Part shown: positions 27,128-36,600 of the stretch, one piece after another
Position numbering within the stretch: position 1 is the stretch's first letter
How the letters are laid out: each line of letters begins with the position of its first letter
Source: Bacteroides pyogenes DSM 20611 = JCM 6294
Lineage (GTDB): Bacteria > Bacteroidota > Bacteroidia > Bacteroidales > Bacteroidaceae
Direction: 5' to 3'
NCBI RefSeq assembly: GCF_000428105.1
Contig: NZ_ATZH01000009.1
Span: 62,001 to 126,000 of the forward strand
Length of the DNA: 64,000 bases
The notes under the pieces: generated by a model
Told to the model about the DNA's origin: nothing
Database searches by the model: none
Seen by the model: only the letters and a program-made list of their open reading frames with translations
Made by a program: the position numbers and the translations under genes

Positions 27128-27638
27128 AATCTTTATACCTATTATTATATATTACATTTATCTTCTCTTCTTCGAGTAAAAGCCTTTACCGCATAACGAA
27201 GTTTGTCTTTTTGAGCTTGCAGACAACCCGTGTAAAAGTTTACTTCCGGTTTTTGAGGCCGTTTGCCGACAGCAGCCTCCCAACAGATTGACAATCTGCT
27301 TCTAACGGGTAACCAAAGGTTTTTCATCATATTTGGTAACGATGACCTGGCTGCAAAGGCTTCAAAAATATTTCAATAAAAGCTATTCCGATTGCTTCTG
27401 AAGCTCTCCGGTTGCTGTTTGCTCACCTTTGTCATACAAGCAAAAAGTTATTCCTTTCACCTCCTGAGATTTTATCTTTCTGTTATGCAGCTTGATAAAC
27501 CTTTCCGCCTACTCCTGAAAATTACTTGCTTCTATTTCCTTTTTGGGCTATAAAACCGGGAAATTCATTCCGGCTATCTCCTGAATTTTTATACACCGAT
27601 TCTAAAAGCTCCGTCTTTGTGCCGAAGAATCTCCGTTG
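27128..27638. other. Intergenic region with degenerate TTCC...CTCCTGA repeats
   Basis: About 510 bases between pyk and aroQ without a convincing gene on either strand. It contains four imperfect copies of a short pattern, TTCC followed some 8-12 bases later by CTCCTGA or CTTCTGA, near 27385, 27450, 27503 and 27568 (spacing about 51-66 bases). No clear promoter with both boxes was found for pyk. Confidence 0.5.
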
Positions 27639-28055
27639 CTACCCTTTGAATGCCTCCATCGCGAGGCGGTAAGAGTCCAGCCCGAATCCGCAAATCACTC
27701 CTTTGCAGGCGCAGGCAATCATCGAAACGTGTCGGAAAGGCTCACGGCTGTGCACATTGGATATATGCACTTCGATTACCGGCGACGTCACTGCCCGGAT
27801 AGCATCCTGCAAAGCGATAGACGTGTGCGTGTAAGCGCCTGCATTCAGGATAATTCCGTCTGCTTCGAATCCGACCCGCTGAATGCAGTCTATCATCTCA
27901 CCCTCGATGTTCGATTGAAAATAGTCGATTTCCACGTCAGCATACCTTTTACGAAGCTCTTTCAGGTAGTCTTCAAATGTAACGCTTCCGTAGACGGAAG
28001 GTTCACGCTTTCCCAACAGATTTATGTTTGGGCCGTTAATAATTTGTATCCTCAT
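27639..28055 (-). CDS. aroQ: 3-dehydroquinate dehydratase, type II
   Basis: 138 residues, the usual length for the dodecameric type II enzyme that dehydrates 3-dehydroquinate in the shikimate pathway. 'IINGPNINLLGKREPSVYG' contains the N-terminal signature with the flexible-loop Arg and the catalytic Tyr. 'FQSNIEGEMIDCIQ', 'GIILNAGAYTHTSIALQDAI' and 'PVIEVHISNVHSREPFRHVS' give the remaining active-site Asn and His residues. The start is the ATG at 28055. The open frame runs much further upstream, but a promoter at 28110-28141 lies inside that extension, which rules it out. The gene is divergent from xerD. Confidence 0.96.
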   Translation of the reverse strand: MRIQIINGPNINLLGKREPSVYGSVTFEDYLKELRKRYADVEIDYFQSNIEGEMIDCIQRVGFEADGIILNAGAYTHTSIALQDAIRAVTSPVIEVHISNVHSREPFRHVSMIACACKGVICGFGLDSYRLAMEAFKG

Positions 28056-28109
28056 CGCGCAATCCTGTTTTTTTGATACCTTTGTATCGAAGAACAATAT
28101 TTCAAGGTG

Positions 28110-28141
28110 CAAAGATAGTGCAAATGAAGCGGAGCAACAAA
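28110..28141 (-). promoter_or_regulatory. Bacteroides sigma-ABfr-type promoter for aroQ
   Basis: On the - strand, TTTG (28138-28141), exactly 20 bases, then TATCTTTG (28110-28117), a full match to the TTTG-N19..21-TAnnTTTG consensus. The expected start of transcription is about 45-50 bases before the aroQ ATG at 28055. Confidence 0.85.
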
Positions 28142-28200
28142 TCTTGCCCATATGCAGCAAGGTACAATCTGTCTTTGCGAGGCAAAGGTAAAAAAAAGAA

Positions 28201-29151
28201 ATGGAAATCAATAAAAAAAAGAGAAATAAGGAACGACAAGCCTTGATAGTCAGAAAGTATAGGGAGTATCTGAAATTAGAAAAAGGTTTGTCTCCCAACA
28301 CACTGGAAGCTTATCTGACGGACTTGGACAAGCTCATGAGCTTTCTTACTTTGGAGGGTATTGATTTTCTAGAAGTATGCCTGGCAGATCTCCAGCGATT
28401 TGCCGCCGGATTGCACGATATCGGCATTCATGCTCGCTCCCAGGCACGCATCATATCGGGGGTCAAGTCTTTTTTCCGATTTCTTCTGATGTCAGATTAC
28501 TTGGAAGCCGATCCTAGCGAATTGCTGGAATCGCCCAAAATCGGATTTAAGTTGCCCGAAGTACTGTCGGTAGCAGAAATAGACGCCATAATCTCCGCCG
28601 TCGACCGTTCGAAACCGGAAGGACAGCGCAACAGGGCTATTCTGGAAACACTTTATAGTTGTGGGCTGCGTGTGTCGGAGCTTGTCAACCTCAAACTATC
28701 CGACCTCTATCTCGACGAAGGGTTTATCAAGGTGGAGGGAAAAGGAAGTAAACAGCGGCTGGTTCCCATATCACCACGCGCTATATACGAACTCAGGCTC
28801 TATTTCTCCGACCGCAACGGCATTGAAGTAAAGCCGGGATACGAAGATTTCGTCTTTGTGAGCCACCGGCGCGGAAAATCGCTTTCCAGAATCATGATTT
28901 TCCATCTGATTAAAGAGCTTGCCGTGCAGGCAAACATCACCAAAAACATCAGCCCCCATACGTTCCGCCATTCTTTCGCCACACATCTGCTCGAAGGAGG
29001 GGCCAATCTGCGTGCCATCCAGTGTATGCTCGGGCATGAATCCATCGCAACAACAGAGATTTATACGCACATCGATCGTGAAATGCTGCGCAGTGAAATC
29101 ATAGAGCATCATCCGCGAAACATCAAGTATCGGAGAGAACAGGAGAAATAA
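28201..29151 (+). CDS. xerD: Tyrosine recombinase XerD
   Basis: 316 residues. XerC/XerD act at dif to resolve chromosome dimers. Residues about 15-105 are the SAM-like core-binding domain ('YLKLEKGLSPNTLEAYLTDL'). The catalytic domain has the full set of residues: R157 ('CGLRVSEL'), K181 ('GKGSKQRLVPI'), H253 and R256 ('SPHTFRHSFATHLLEGGA'), H279 ('LGHESIATTEIYTH') and nucleophile Y288. Every one of these is offset by nine from the E. coli XerD positions as I know them, which argues for a housekeeping XerD rather than a phage or transposon integrase. The ATG at 28201 is preceded by an AAAAGAAA purine tract. Confidence 0.92.
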   Translation: MEINKKKRNKERQALIVRKYREYLKLEKGLSPNTLEAYLTDLDKLMSFLTLEGIDFLEVCLADLQRFAAGLHDIGIHARSQARIISGVKSFFRFLLMSDYLEADPSELLESPKIGFKLPEVLSVAEIDAIISAVDRSKPEGQRNRAILETLYSCGLRVSELVNLKLSDLYLDEGFIKVEGKGSKQRLVPISPRAIYELRLYFSDRNGIEVKPGYEDFVFVSHRRGKSLSRIMIFHLIKELAVQANITKNISPHTFRHSFATHLLEGGANLRAIQCMLGHESIATTEIYTHIDREMLRSEIIEHHPRNIKYRREQEK

Positions 29152-29455
29152 AAACACCTGTCTCGTTCGCGACAAACACTTTTCCCACTTTATCCGGAAC
29201 ACCTCTTCTGCCTAATGAAAAGAACATACGCTTGTCACCTATAAAAAACCGAGTTTAGAAAATATAGAAATATTTTTAAGTAAACGACAATATCTTTTTA
29301 AGCAGGAGTCTTTTGCTCGCATCAGAATCAGAATTCGGAAGGAATTCTACCGCCGGATATTTTTTCGAAAACATGCCCTTTGGCACGTACCTTTGTTCCG
29401 TTTGTTGTTCTATTAGCGAAAAGTAAAGGTTTTTTAGTGAACTCGTGGCTTAAAA
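29152..29455. other. Intergenic region, no gene seen
   Basis: About 300 bases between xerD and the promoter of the OmpA/TPR lipoprotein. AT-rich, with no open frame or strong hairpin that I can support. Confidence 0.5.
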
Positions 29456-29488
29456 TTTGATAAAATCGCAAAACTCTCCTTACTTTTG
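29456..29488 (+). promoter_or_regulatory. Bacteroides sigma-ABfr-type promoter for the OmpA/TPR lipoprotein
   Basis: TTTG (29456-29459), 21 bases, then TACTTTTG (29481-29488), a full consensus match. A second -7-like box, TATCTTTG, lies at 29502-29509 but has no -33 partner. The leader to the ATG at 29591 is roughly 95 bases, and it rules out the longer in-frame start at 29507. Confidence 0.8.
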
Positions 29489-29590
29489 CATTAAGATTTA
29501 ATATCTTTGCTAATACTTTCCCTGTTTCAGGTGAAAGAAAGTTTACGCATCAATAAAATCAATTATAAACCAATTAATTTATACCTAAAA

Positions 29591-31285
29591 ATGACAAAGA
29601 AGTTGTACGTGCCTTTACTCATGGCAATGTTTGTTGCTCTGGTATCTTCCTGCAGCAAAAAAATGGGTGAATTATCTGCCGATTATTTTACTGTTACTCC
29701 ACAAATACTGGAAGCAGTAGGAGGCAAAGTTCCTGCAACCATCAATGGCAAATTCCCTGAAAAGTATTTCAACAAAAAAGCGGTGGTAGAAGTAACTCCA
29801 GTATTGAAATGGAAAGGAGGCGAAGCCAAAGGCCAGCCGGTGATGTTCCAAGGTGAAAAAGTGGAAGGAAACAATCGTACTATCTCTTATAAGATGGGCG
29901 GTAACTACACCATGAAAACCTCTTTCGACTATGTACCCGCAATGGCGAAGTCTGAACTCTATCTTCAATTCAAAGCCAGAATCGGCGGTAAGGAGTTCGC
30001 TATCCCTGCGGTGAAAGTGGCTGACGGAGTAATCTCTACTTCCGAGCTGGTAAACAATACATTGGGTAGCGCTAACCCGGCTTTGGGCGAAGATGCTTTC
30101 CAGCGCATCATCAAAGAAAAACACGATGAAAACATCATGTTCCTCATCCAACAAGCCAATATCCGTTCCAGCGAGCTGAAAAAAGCTAAGGATTTCAACA
30201 AAGAAGTAGCTAATGTGCACGAGGCTGCCAACAAAAAAATCAGTAATATCGAGATTTCCGCATACGCTTCTCCGGACGGTGGCGTGAGCTTGAACACGAC
30301 TTTGGCGGAAAATCGTGAAAGCAACACTTCTAAAATGCTGAACAAAGATTTAAAGAAAGCTAAAATTGATGTTCCGGTAGATGCTAAATATACAGCGCAA
30401 GACTGGGAAGGATTTCAAGAGCTTGTTTCAAAATCCAATATCCAGGACAAAGAACTCATTCTGCGTGTGCTATCTATGTATAAAGATCCGGATCAGAGAG
30501 AGCAGGAAATTAAAAATATTTCTTCCGTATACAAAAACCTGGCCGAAGAAATTCTTCCCCAATTACGTCGTTCTCGCTTGACACTGAACTACGAAATCAT
30601 CGGTAAGTCCGATGAAGAAATTGCTAATCTGGCCGCTTCCGACCCGAAAGTTCTGACTGTTGAAGAGTTACTCTACGCAGCAACGCTGACCGATGACAAC
30701 GCTAAAAAAGAAGCAATTTATACTCAGGCTACCAAGCAGTACCCGAACGACTACCGCGCTTACAACAACCTCGGCAAGCTTGCTTATCAAGCTGGAAACA
30801 TTGACAAAGCAGAGTCTTTCCTGAAGAAAGCCGAAAGCTTAAATGCCGCTCCTGAAGTGAACATGAACTTAGGCTTGGTTGCTTTAGTAAAAGGCGACAA
30901 AAACGCTGCCGAGACTTATTTCGGTAAGGCTCCGGGCGCAAAAGAGTTGGGAGAATCAATGGGTAACCTGTACATTGCTCAAGGCCAGTACGAGCGAGCT
31001 GTAAATTCATTTGGAGATGCCAAAACAAACAGTGCGGCGTTGGCTCAAATCTTGGCAAAAGACTACAACAAAGCCAAAAACACATTGGCAAATGTAGAAA
31101 GCCCCGATGCTTACACAGACTATCTGATGGCTGTGCTGGGCGCAAGAACTAACAATATTTCCATGGTCACCGGTAGCCTGAAGAACGCCATCGCCAAAGA
31201 TCCGTCGTTGGCAAAGAAGGCAGCTACCGACTTAGAGTTTGCCAAATACTTCACAAACTCGGCATTCATGAGCTTAGTTCGATAA
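29591..31285 (+). CDS. OmpA-like / tetratricopeptide-repeat lipoprotein
   Basis: 564 residues from the ATG at 29591 (MTKKLYVPLLMAMFVALVSSC, lipobox VSSC). The middle has an OmpA-like segment, 'ISNIEISAYASPDGGVSLNTTLAENRESNTSKML', a peptidoglycan-associated fold with an extra ASPDG loop common in Bacteroidota. The C-terminal third contains TPR units ('YPNDYRAYNNLGKLAYQAGNIDKAESFLKKAESL', 'MGNLYIAQGQYERAVNSFGDAKT'). The N-terminal 200 residues are beta-rich and unassigned. A consensus promoter and a strong terminator on either side make it a single-gene unit, as expected for a highly expressed envelope protein. Its role is probably structural, tethering outer membrane to peptidoglycan or acting as a scaffold; that is inference. 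Confidence 0.85.
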   Translation: MTKKLYVPLLMAMFVALVSSCSKKMGELSADYFTVTPQILEAVGGKVPATINGKFPEKYFNKKAVVEVTPVLKWKGGEAKGQPVMFQGEKVEGNNRTISYKMGGNYTMKTSFDYVPAMAKSELYLQFKARIGGKEFAIPAVKVADGVISTSELVNNTLGSANPALGEDAFQRIIKEKHDENIMFLIQQANIRSSELKKAKDFNKEVANVHEAANKKISNIEISAYASPDGGVSLNTTLAENRESNTSKMLNKDLKKAKIDVPVDAKYTAQDWEGFQELVSKSNIQDKELILRVLSMYKDPDQREQEIKNISSVYKNLAEEILPQLRRSRLTLNYEIIGKSDEEIANLAASDPKVLTVEELLYAATLTDDNAKKEAIYTQATKQYPNDYRAYNNLGKLAYQAGNIDKAESFLKKAESLNAAPEVNMNLGLVALVKGDKNAAETYFGKAPGAKELGESMGNLYIAQGQYERAVNSFGDAKTNSAALAQILAKDYNKAKNTLANVESPDAYTDYLMAVLGARTNNISMVTGSLKNAIAKDPSLAKKAATDLEFAKYFTNSAFMSLVR

Positions 31286-31329
31286 GAGATTTGCTCTCCT
31301 GATTTCGGAATATTCCGAAATCTCAAAAG

Positions 31330-31360
31330 GAGGTGTGTCAAAATGCACACCTCTTTTTTT
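31330..31360 (+). terminator. Intrinsic terminator of the OmpA/TPR lipoprotein gene
   Basis: The stem GAGGTGTG (31330-31337) pairs with CACACCTC (31346-31353), followed by seven T. The 5' arm could instead pair with a second downstream copy at 31390-31404 (see findings). A perfect 11-bp palindrome, GATTTCGGAAT/ATTCCGAAATC, lies just before it at 31301-31322. Confidence 0.88.
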
Positions 31361-31404
31361 ATGCACAAAGGAAGTGCATCGTACATTACGACACACCTCC
31401 TTTT

Positions 31405-31785
31405 AAATCTTTAAGCACTCTCTCGAAATTAAGGTTGATGACGAAAACGGGAAAATTCAATAAAAACAGATAGATAAAACACGAAATATTTACAAAATTC
31501 AGCCTACGTTGAGTCTCATTCATTTGCTCTTTCCTTTTTCTTTCCTCGTTTAAGAGATAAGTTTAAAATCCTATTTTTTTTGGGGGGCAAAGGAGTTGCT
31601 TTTCTACCTGCGTAAGATTATTCTAACTGTTCTCAAGTCCTATACGAGATTGTCAGACCATCACCCGATTGAACAACTCAACGCCAATATCCACTTTCCG
31701 GCTTTTCTGAGATTTTCTGTTTTTCACTCAAAGTTTTAACGGTAGCCTTAATTATAAATAGCGTAAAATTAAAATAAAAAAAGAC
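31405..31785. other. Intergenic region before the ECF sigma gene
   Basis: About 380 AT-rich bases with no gene. One notable feature is a T8-G6 homopolymer junction at 31574-31587. It is not in a coding frame or between promoter boxes that I can recognise. Confidence 0.5.
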
Positions 31786-31793
31786 TATATTTG
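31786..31793 (+). promoter_or_regulatory. Promoter -7 element of the ECF sigma operon
   Basis: TATATTTG matches TAnnTTTG and lies 26 bases before the sigma factor ATG at 31819. No TTTG is present at the expected -33 distance, so the promoter may be weak or may need an activator. Confidence 0.5.
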
Positions 31794-31818
31794 CAGCGTT
31801 AAACTTTTAAGAATCAAA

Positions 31819-32406
31819 ATGCAGAGAAGTACTGTAGATCAAATTCTGATTGAAAAAATAAACAAAGGAGATGAAAAAGCCTTTGAGGTATTATACAACA
31901 GTTACTTTGTTTATCTTTGTACGTGTGCCAATTCTTATATTTTCAACTCTATCGAAGCGCAGGATATTGTAAACGAAATTTTTGTCAAGATATGGTATAA
32001 GCGTGGCGAGTTATCTTTCCCGATCCATGGTTATCTTACACGAGCAGTCCAGAACGGATGCTTAAACTATCTCCGTTCGCTTCATAGTCGGGAGAGAGTT
32101 TTAGACGAATATCGTGAAGCATTACTTGAATATCAAGAAGAATACTGTGTTTCGGAATGCTCGCCTTTACAGGAAATCGAATTGGCGGATTTGGAGCGTC
32201 AAGTCCGTGATCTCATATCTTCTCTTCCGGACAAATGCAGATTTATTTTTGAGCAATATCTCTATGCTAATTTAACTCCTCAAGAAATAGCGGAGAAGAA
32301 TAACATTTCCGTCAATACGGTCAGGGTGCATGTGAAAAATGCCATGGACAAGATAAAAGATAAAATGGGTGCACGAATAGGGATTTTATTATTATTTCTT
32401 TTCTAA
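31819..32406 (+). CDS. ECF-type RNA polymerase sigma factor
   Basis: 195 residues of the sigma-70 ECF group. Region 2 is about residues 10-85 ('KAFEVLYNSYFVYLCTCANSYI', 'AQDIVNEIFVKIWYKR', 'YLTRAVQNGCLNYLRS'). Region 4 is about 128-185 ('LISSLPDKCRFIFEQYLYANLTPQEIAEKNNISVNTVRVHVKNAMDKIK'). It should bind core RNA polymerase and drive the downstream PUL when released by its FecR anti-sigma factor, encoded 140 bases later. A SusC with an STN domain in the same cluster completes the trans-envelope relay known from mucin and host-glycan PULs of Bacteroides. A short hydrophobic tail (ILLLFLF) at the C-terminus is common in this group. Confidence 0.93.
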   Translation: MQRSTVDQILIEKINKGDEKAFEVLYNSYFVYLCTCANSYIFNSIEAQDIVNEIFVKIWYKRGELSFPIHGYLTRAVQNGCLNYLRSLHSRERVLDEYREALLEYQEEYCVSECSPLQEIELADLERQVRDLISSLPDKCRFIFEQYLYANLTPQEIAEKNNISVNTVRVHVKNAMDKIKDKMGARIGILLLFLF

Positions 32407-32546
32407 GCATCGAGATTCCATTGCTGATTAAGGAAACTATGCGGAATATTCAAAAACGATGAAAAAAATCGGTTTCTGCCTAAATGCTTTGGCTGTTACT
32501 CGTGTATTATATATAGGTAAATCTAAATCTATATCTATTATACGAC

Positions 32547-33554
32547 ATGAGCTCTTCGGTAGATGAATTTGAACAAATAATGCTGAATTATCTGAAAGGC
32601 GATATCGAGCCTGAAGATATGCAGAAACTGGTAACATTGTTGAAAGAAGATGAATCTTGCAGGGAAAAATATCGTGAATTGTCACGTGCCTACGCATTGG
32701 CGTCTTCGACTTGGTTTGCACAAAGGAAAAAACAGAACTTTGAGCAATTGCGTGATATACTGAACTTCCATTCTTCTCGCAAACAAACTTTTTCACGCAG
32801 ACTAAGAGTATGGAGTGCGGTCGCTGTATGGGTGTTGCTTATCGGATGCGGCATTCTTTTATATGTATCCCGGTCATCCGTTCCAGCTTCCAACCCGGTG
32901 TCTTATTGCCGAATAGAAGTACCTGAGAGTTCTACGTCCAAGCTATTGTTGCCCGATAGTACGGTGGTTTTTCTGAATGGAGGCACTATTTTAAAGTACG
33001 ACGCCGCTTTGCCATATAAACCCGACCGGAAGGTTTATCTATCGGGCGAAGCTTGTTTTAAAGTGGCTGAAAATAGAGAAAAACCTTTTATTGTCCATGC
33101 AGGCGAATTAAATGTAAAAGTACTTGGTACTACGTTTAACGTTACTTCTTATCCTGATGATCCCGAAATTAAAGTAAGTTTGGTAGAAGGTCATGTGAGT
33201 GTTTTTACCGATTCTGAAACAAGCAAAAACATATTTCTTTTGCCTAACGAACAGGCTGTTTATAATAAGAAAGAGAAGCGATTATCTATGAAAAAAACAG
33301 ATGCAACTCTGCAAACAGCTTGGATTACCGGGCGTCTGGTATTTATCAATGAAAAACTATCCGATATATTACAGGGCGTCGGGAAAAAACATAATGTGCA
33401 GATAGAAATCCGGTCTCAGAAGGTGTATGATGAATATTTCTCTGGAAGCATAGACGCTCATTTGACCTTGGACGAAATACTTTCTTTATTAGATGTAGAT
33501 AATAAGTTCGTTTGCAAAAAAAGAGGAAAAACAATTACCATCACAGACAGATAA
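32547..33554 (+). CDS. FecR family anti-sigma factor
   Basis: 335 residues, a single-pass inner-membrane protein. The cytoplasmic N-terminus (about 1-85) should hold the sigma factor. Residues 88-108 form the membrane segment ('VWSAVAVWVLLIGCGILLYVS'). The periplasmic FecR domain follows ('VPESSTSKLLLPDSTVVFLNGGTILKYD', 'RKVYLSGEACFKVAENREKPFIVHAGELNVKVLGTTFNVTSYP'). The C-terminal 60 residues form a DUF4974/STN-like domain ('LVFINEKLSDILQGVGKKHNVQIEI'). It senses the loaded state of the STN-type SusC encoded 65 bases downstream and passes it to the ECF factor. Family and role are standard; the inducing sugar is unknown. Confidence 0.93.
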   Translation: MSSSVDEFEQIMLNYLKGDIEPEDMQKLVTLLKEDESCREKYRELSRAYALASSTWFAQRKKQNFEQLRDILNFHSSRKQTFSRRLRVWSAVAVWVLLIGCGILLYVSRSSVPASNPVSYCRIEVPESSTSKLLLPDSTVVFLNGGTILKYDAALPYKPDRKVYLSGEACFKVAENREKPFIVHAGELNVKVLGTTFNVTSYPDDPEIKVSLVEGHVSVFTDSETSKNIFLLPNEQAVYNKKEKRLSMKKTDATLQTAWITGRLVFINEKLSDILQGVGKKHNVQIEIRSQKVYDEYFSGSIDAHLTLDEILSLLDVDNKFVCKKRGKTITITDR

Positions 33555-33619
33555 TAAATGAGATAAAAAACAACTGAAAGCAATAAAACTTATAATATTG
33601 TTAACTAAAAATTCTAAGT

Positions 33620-36600
33620 ATGAGAAAAAACTTCTGTAAAATTTGCAGAGGGCATTGCAGTCCTCTGTTCTGGATTATTTCATTGTTGCTATGGGGAAAT
33701 GTGGCTATGGCTGCATTGCCTGTCCAGCACTCTAAATTTTCCATGCAAAAACGTTCTGTGTCTTTAAGCGCTGTTTTTCGGGAGATAGAGAAACAGACGG
33801 GTTATTCTTTTTTAGTTCGTAATAACGATGTCGATATTAATCAGAAAATTTCTATCGATGTAGAGAATAAGAGCGTGGAAGAAGTGCTTGAAATTCTGTT
33901 TGCGGGAAAGAATATCCGTTACGAAGTGGATAAGAAGCAAATTTCCGTTTATACTCCCCGGCAGGTGAAGCAAGGCACAGTAAAGGGGCAGGTGCTCGAT
34001 GTCTCAAAAGAGCCGATTATCGGAGCATCTGTCATAGTGGTGGGGTCGACCAATGGAACTATTACAAACTTTGACGGAAAGTTCGCTCTGGAGGTTACTT
34101 CATTTCCGGTGAAGTTACAGGTTAGCTATATCGGTTACAAAACTCAGGAGATAATGGTGAGCGATACAAAAGCCATTCAGGTAATCATGAGCGAAGATAC
34201 CGAAACGCTGGAAGAGGTCGTGGTAGTGGGATACGGCTCGCAAAAGAAAGCCAATCTGACCGGTGCGGTCGCTTCTGTGAAAATGGATGAAGTGATGGCC
34301 AACCGCCCGTTATCTAAAGCAGCCGATGCTTTGCAAGGGACAGTGCCGGGATTGCTTATTTCCAGCAACGGCAATGCTCCCGGAAAAAGCAAATCTTTCC
34401 AGATCCGGGGTGCTTATTCGGTAGGTATTAAGAACGCTGACGGTTCTTATGGCGGAACCATCAAACCTCTGGTTCTGATTGATAACGTAGAAGGTGATTT
34501 GGATTTGATTAATCCGGAAGATATTGAGACCATTACCGTATTGAAAGATGCGGCTTCCGCCGCAATTTATGGCGCACGTGCCGCCGGCGGTGTTATTTTG
34601 GTCACTACCAAACGCCCCAAGGGAGCAACCACATTCCAATTAAATTATAACAATAACTTTGCTTTTGCCTCTGCTGTCAATTTGCCCGAGCAAGCTCCTC
34701 TGACCGATTACTTGAAGGCGTATTCCCATGCAGCGGGTGATCAATTCTGGACCATCGGGGCTCCAAGCGTAAGTAAATGGTTAGGTTATCTGGAGCAATA
34801 CCGCAGCAATCCTTCTTCGATAAAGGTCGAAGGCGATGGTTTGTATAAAGACGCGGATGGTGCTGTGTACTATCTGAATGAGAAAGATCTGGTGAAAAAC
34901 ATGCTTGAAACCAGCTTTCAGCAGACCCACAATATCTCTATGACGGGCGGTACGGATAAATTGCGCTATCGCTTGTCTGCAGGGTATATCAATCATGATG
35001 GCGTGCTTATCACAGATAAAGATAAGTATCGGCGTATGAATGTGAGCGGGTTTATTTCTACGGATATAACCGGATGGCTTACTCAGGAGGCTACATTTAG
35101 CTATGCGCATAGTAAGAATTTGGAGCCGAGGTCGCCTTTAGGAGCTGTTTATTCAACTCGTTTGGCTTCTTTCTATCCCGAAGGAAGTATGCCGAAAGGC
35201 ATGTCGGATAAGGTTTCGGATGATTTGCCTTTTTTCACTCCCTCTAATCAGATTCGCTGGTCTAATCCGGCCAAGACCTTATATGATAATCCTCGTATAT
35301 TCTTGAAATCTATTTTCAAGCCGTTTAAAGGATTCGAAGCTATATTCGAGTATACTTATGACAAGAATATATATGATTATCACTGGTATACCGGCAGTGT
35401 GGCTTATACCACCGTGCAGGGAGGGAGAGACGTTACGCCCACCAACGACTATCTGCAAAAGACAAAACGATATACCGATTATAACTCCATCAATCTCTAT
35501 GGTTCGTATGACTTTCAGCTAAGCGATCATAAGTTCAAAGTAATGGCAGGCTTTAACCAGGAATCGAGCTATAGCGAACTAATGGAGGCTCTTTCATACG
35601 GACAGGCAGTTATTGAAGTTCCTTCATTGGGTTCGGGAACTTCTACTTTGAGGGCTGTCGATCAATACAATGAATATTCTGTACGGGGTGGTTTCTTCCG
35701 GGTAAACTACAATTACATGGATAGATATTTGATGGAGGTAAACGGGCGTTACGACGGCTCTTCCAAATTCCCCAAAGATTCTCGCTTCGGGTTCTTCCCT
35801 TCCGTTTCGTTAGGGTGGAATGTAGCTCAGGAGAAATTTATGGAAAATATTCAAAGTTGGTTAGGAGCATTGAAAATACGTGCTTCTTACGGTATGATAG
35901 GAAATCAGAATGTACCGGCTTATTCGTTCATTCCGACCATGAGCGTAAACAACAAGTACAACGGATGGCTGGTTGATGGGAATCGTGTAACAGCCATTAC
36001 CTCCATTCCTTCACTGGTAAGCAACAATTTTACTTGGGAAAAAGTAGGTACAGTAGACGTGGGGCTTGACTTCTCCATGTTCAACAATCGCTTTACCGGA
36101 ACATTCGATTGGTATCAGCGCAATACGGATGGAATGCTCGCCCCAGGTATGCAGCTACCAGACGTAGTAGGCGCCGATGCTCCTTATCAGAATACGGCAG
36201 ATATGCGTACACGCGGCTGGGAGCTGAGTTTGAACTACCGTGACCGGATTGGTAAAGTCGGTTACCGCATCGGTCTGAATATCTCGGACAATAAGTCGAA
36301 AATTACGAAATATGACAGTAATTCGTCTTATATCTTAAGCAGCCAGCGTAGAAATGCGCAAACAGGTGGAACCTATACTTTTTGGGACTTTTATGAAGGC
36401 AAGGACCTGGGTGAAATATGGGGATATGAGTTCGACGGCTTTTACGATATAGACGATTTCGTCGATACTTCATCGTGGAAGTTGAAAGACGGTGTTCCCA
36501 GTATCGACGGTTATAACCCTCGTCCGGGCGATGTTAAATTTAAAAACTTGATGGACGACGACAGGGGAACGAACCTGATTTCAAGTGGTGACAATACATT

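Noticed and set aside
28056-28301. 82-codon upstream extension of aroQ
   Set aside because: The family start is at 28055, and a full-consensus promoter for the gene lies inside the extension and it overlaps divergent xerD.
28201-29151. Phage or transposon integrase
   Set aside because: Catalytic residues are all offset by a constant nine from E. coli XerD, and the gene is next to aroQ among core genes without phage genes or att repeats.
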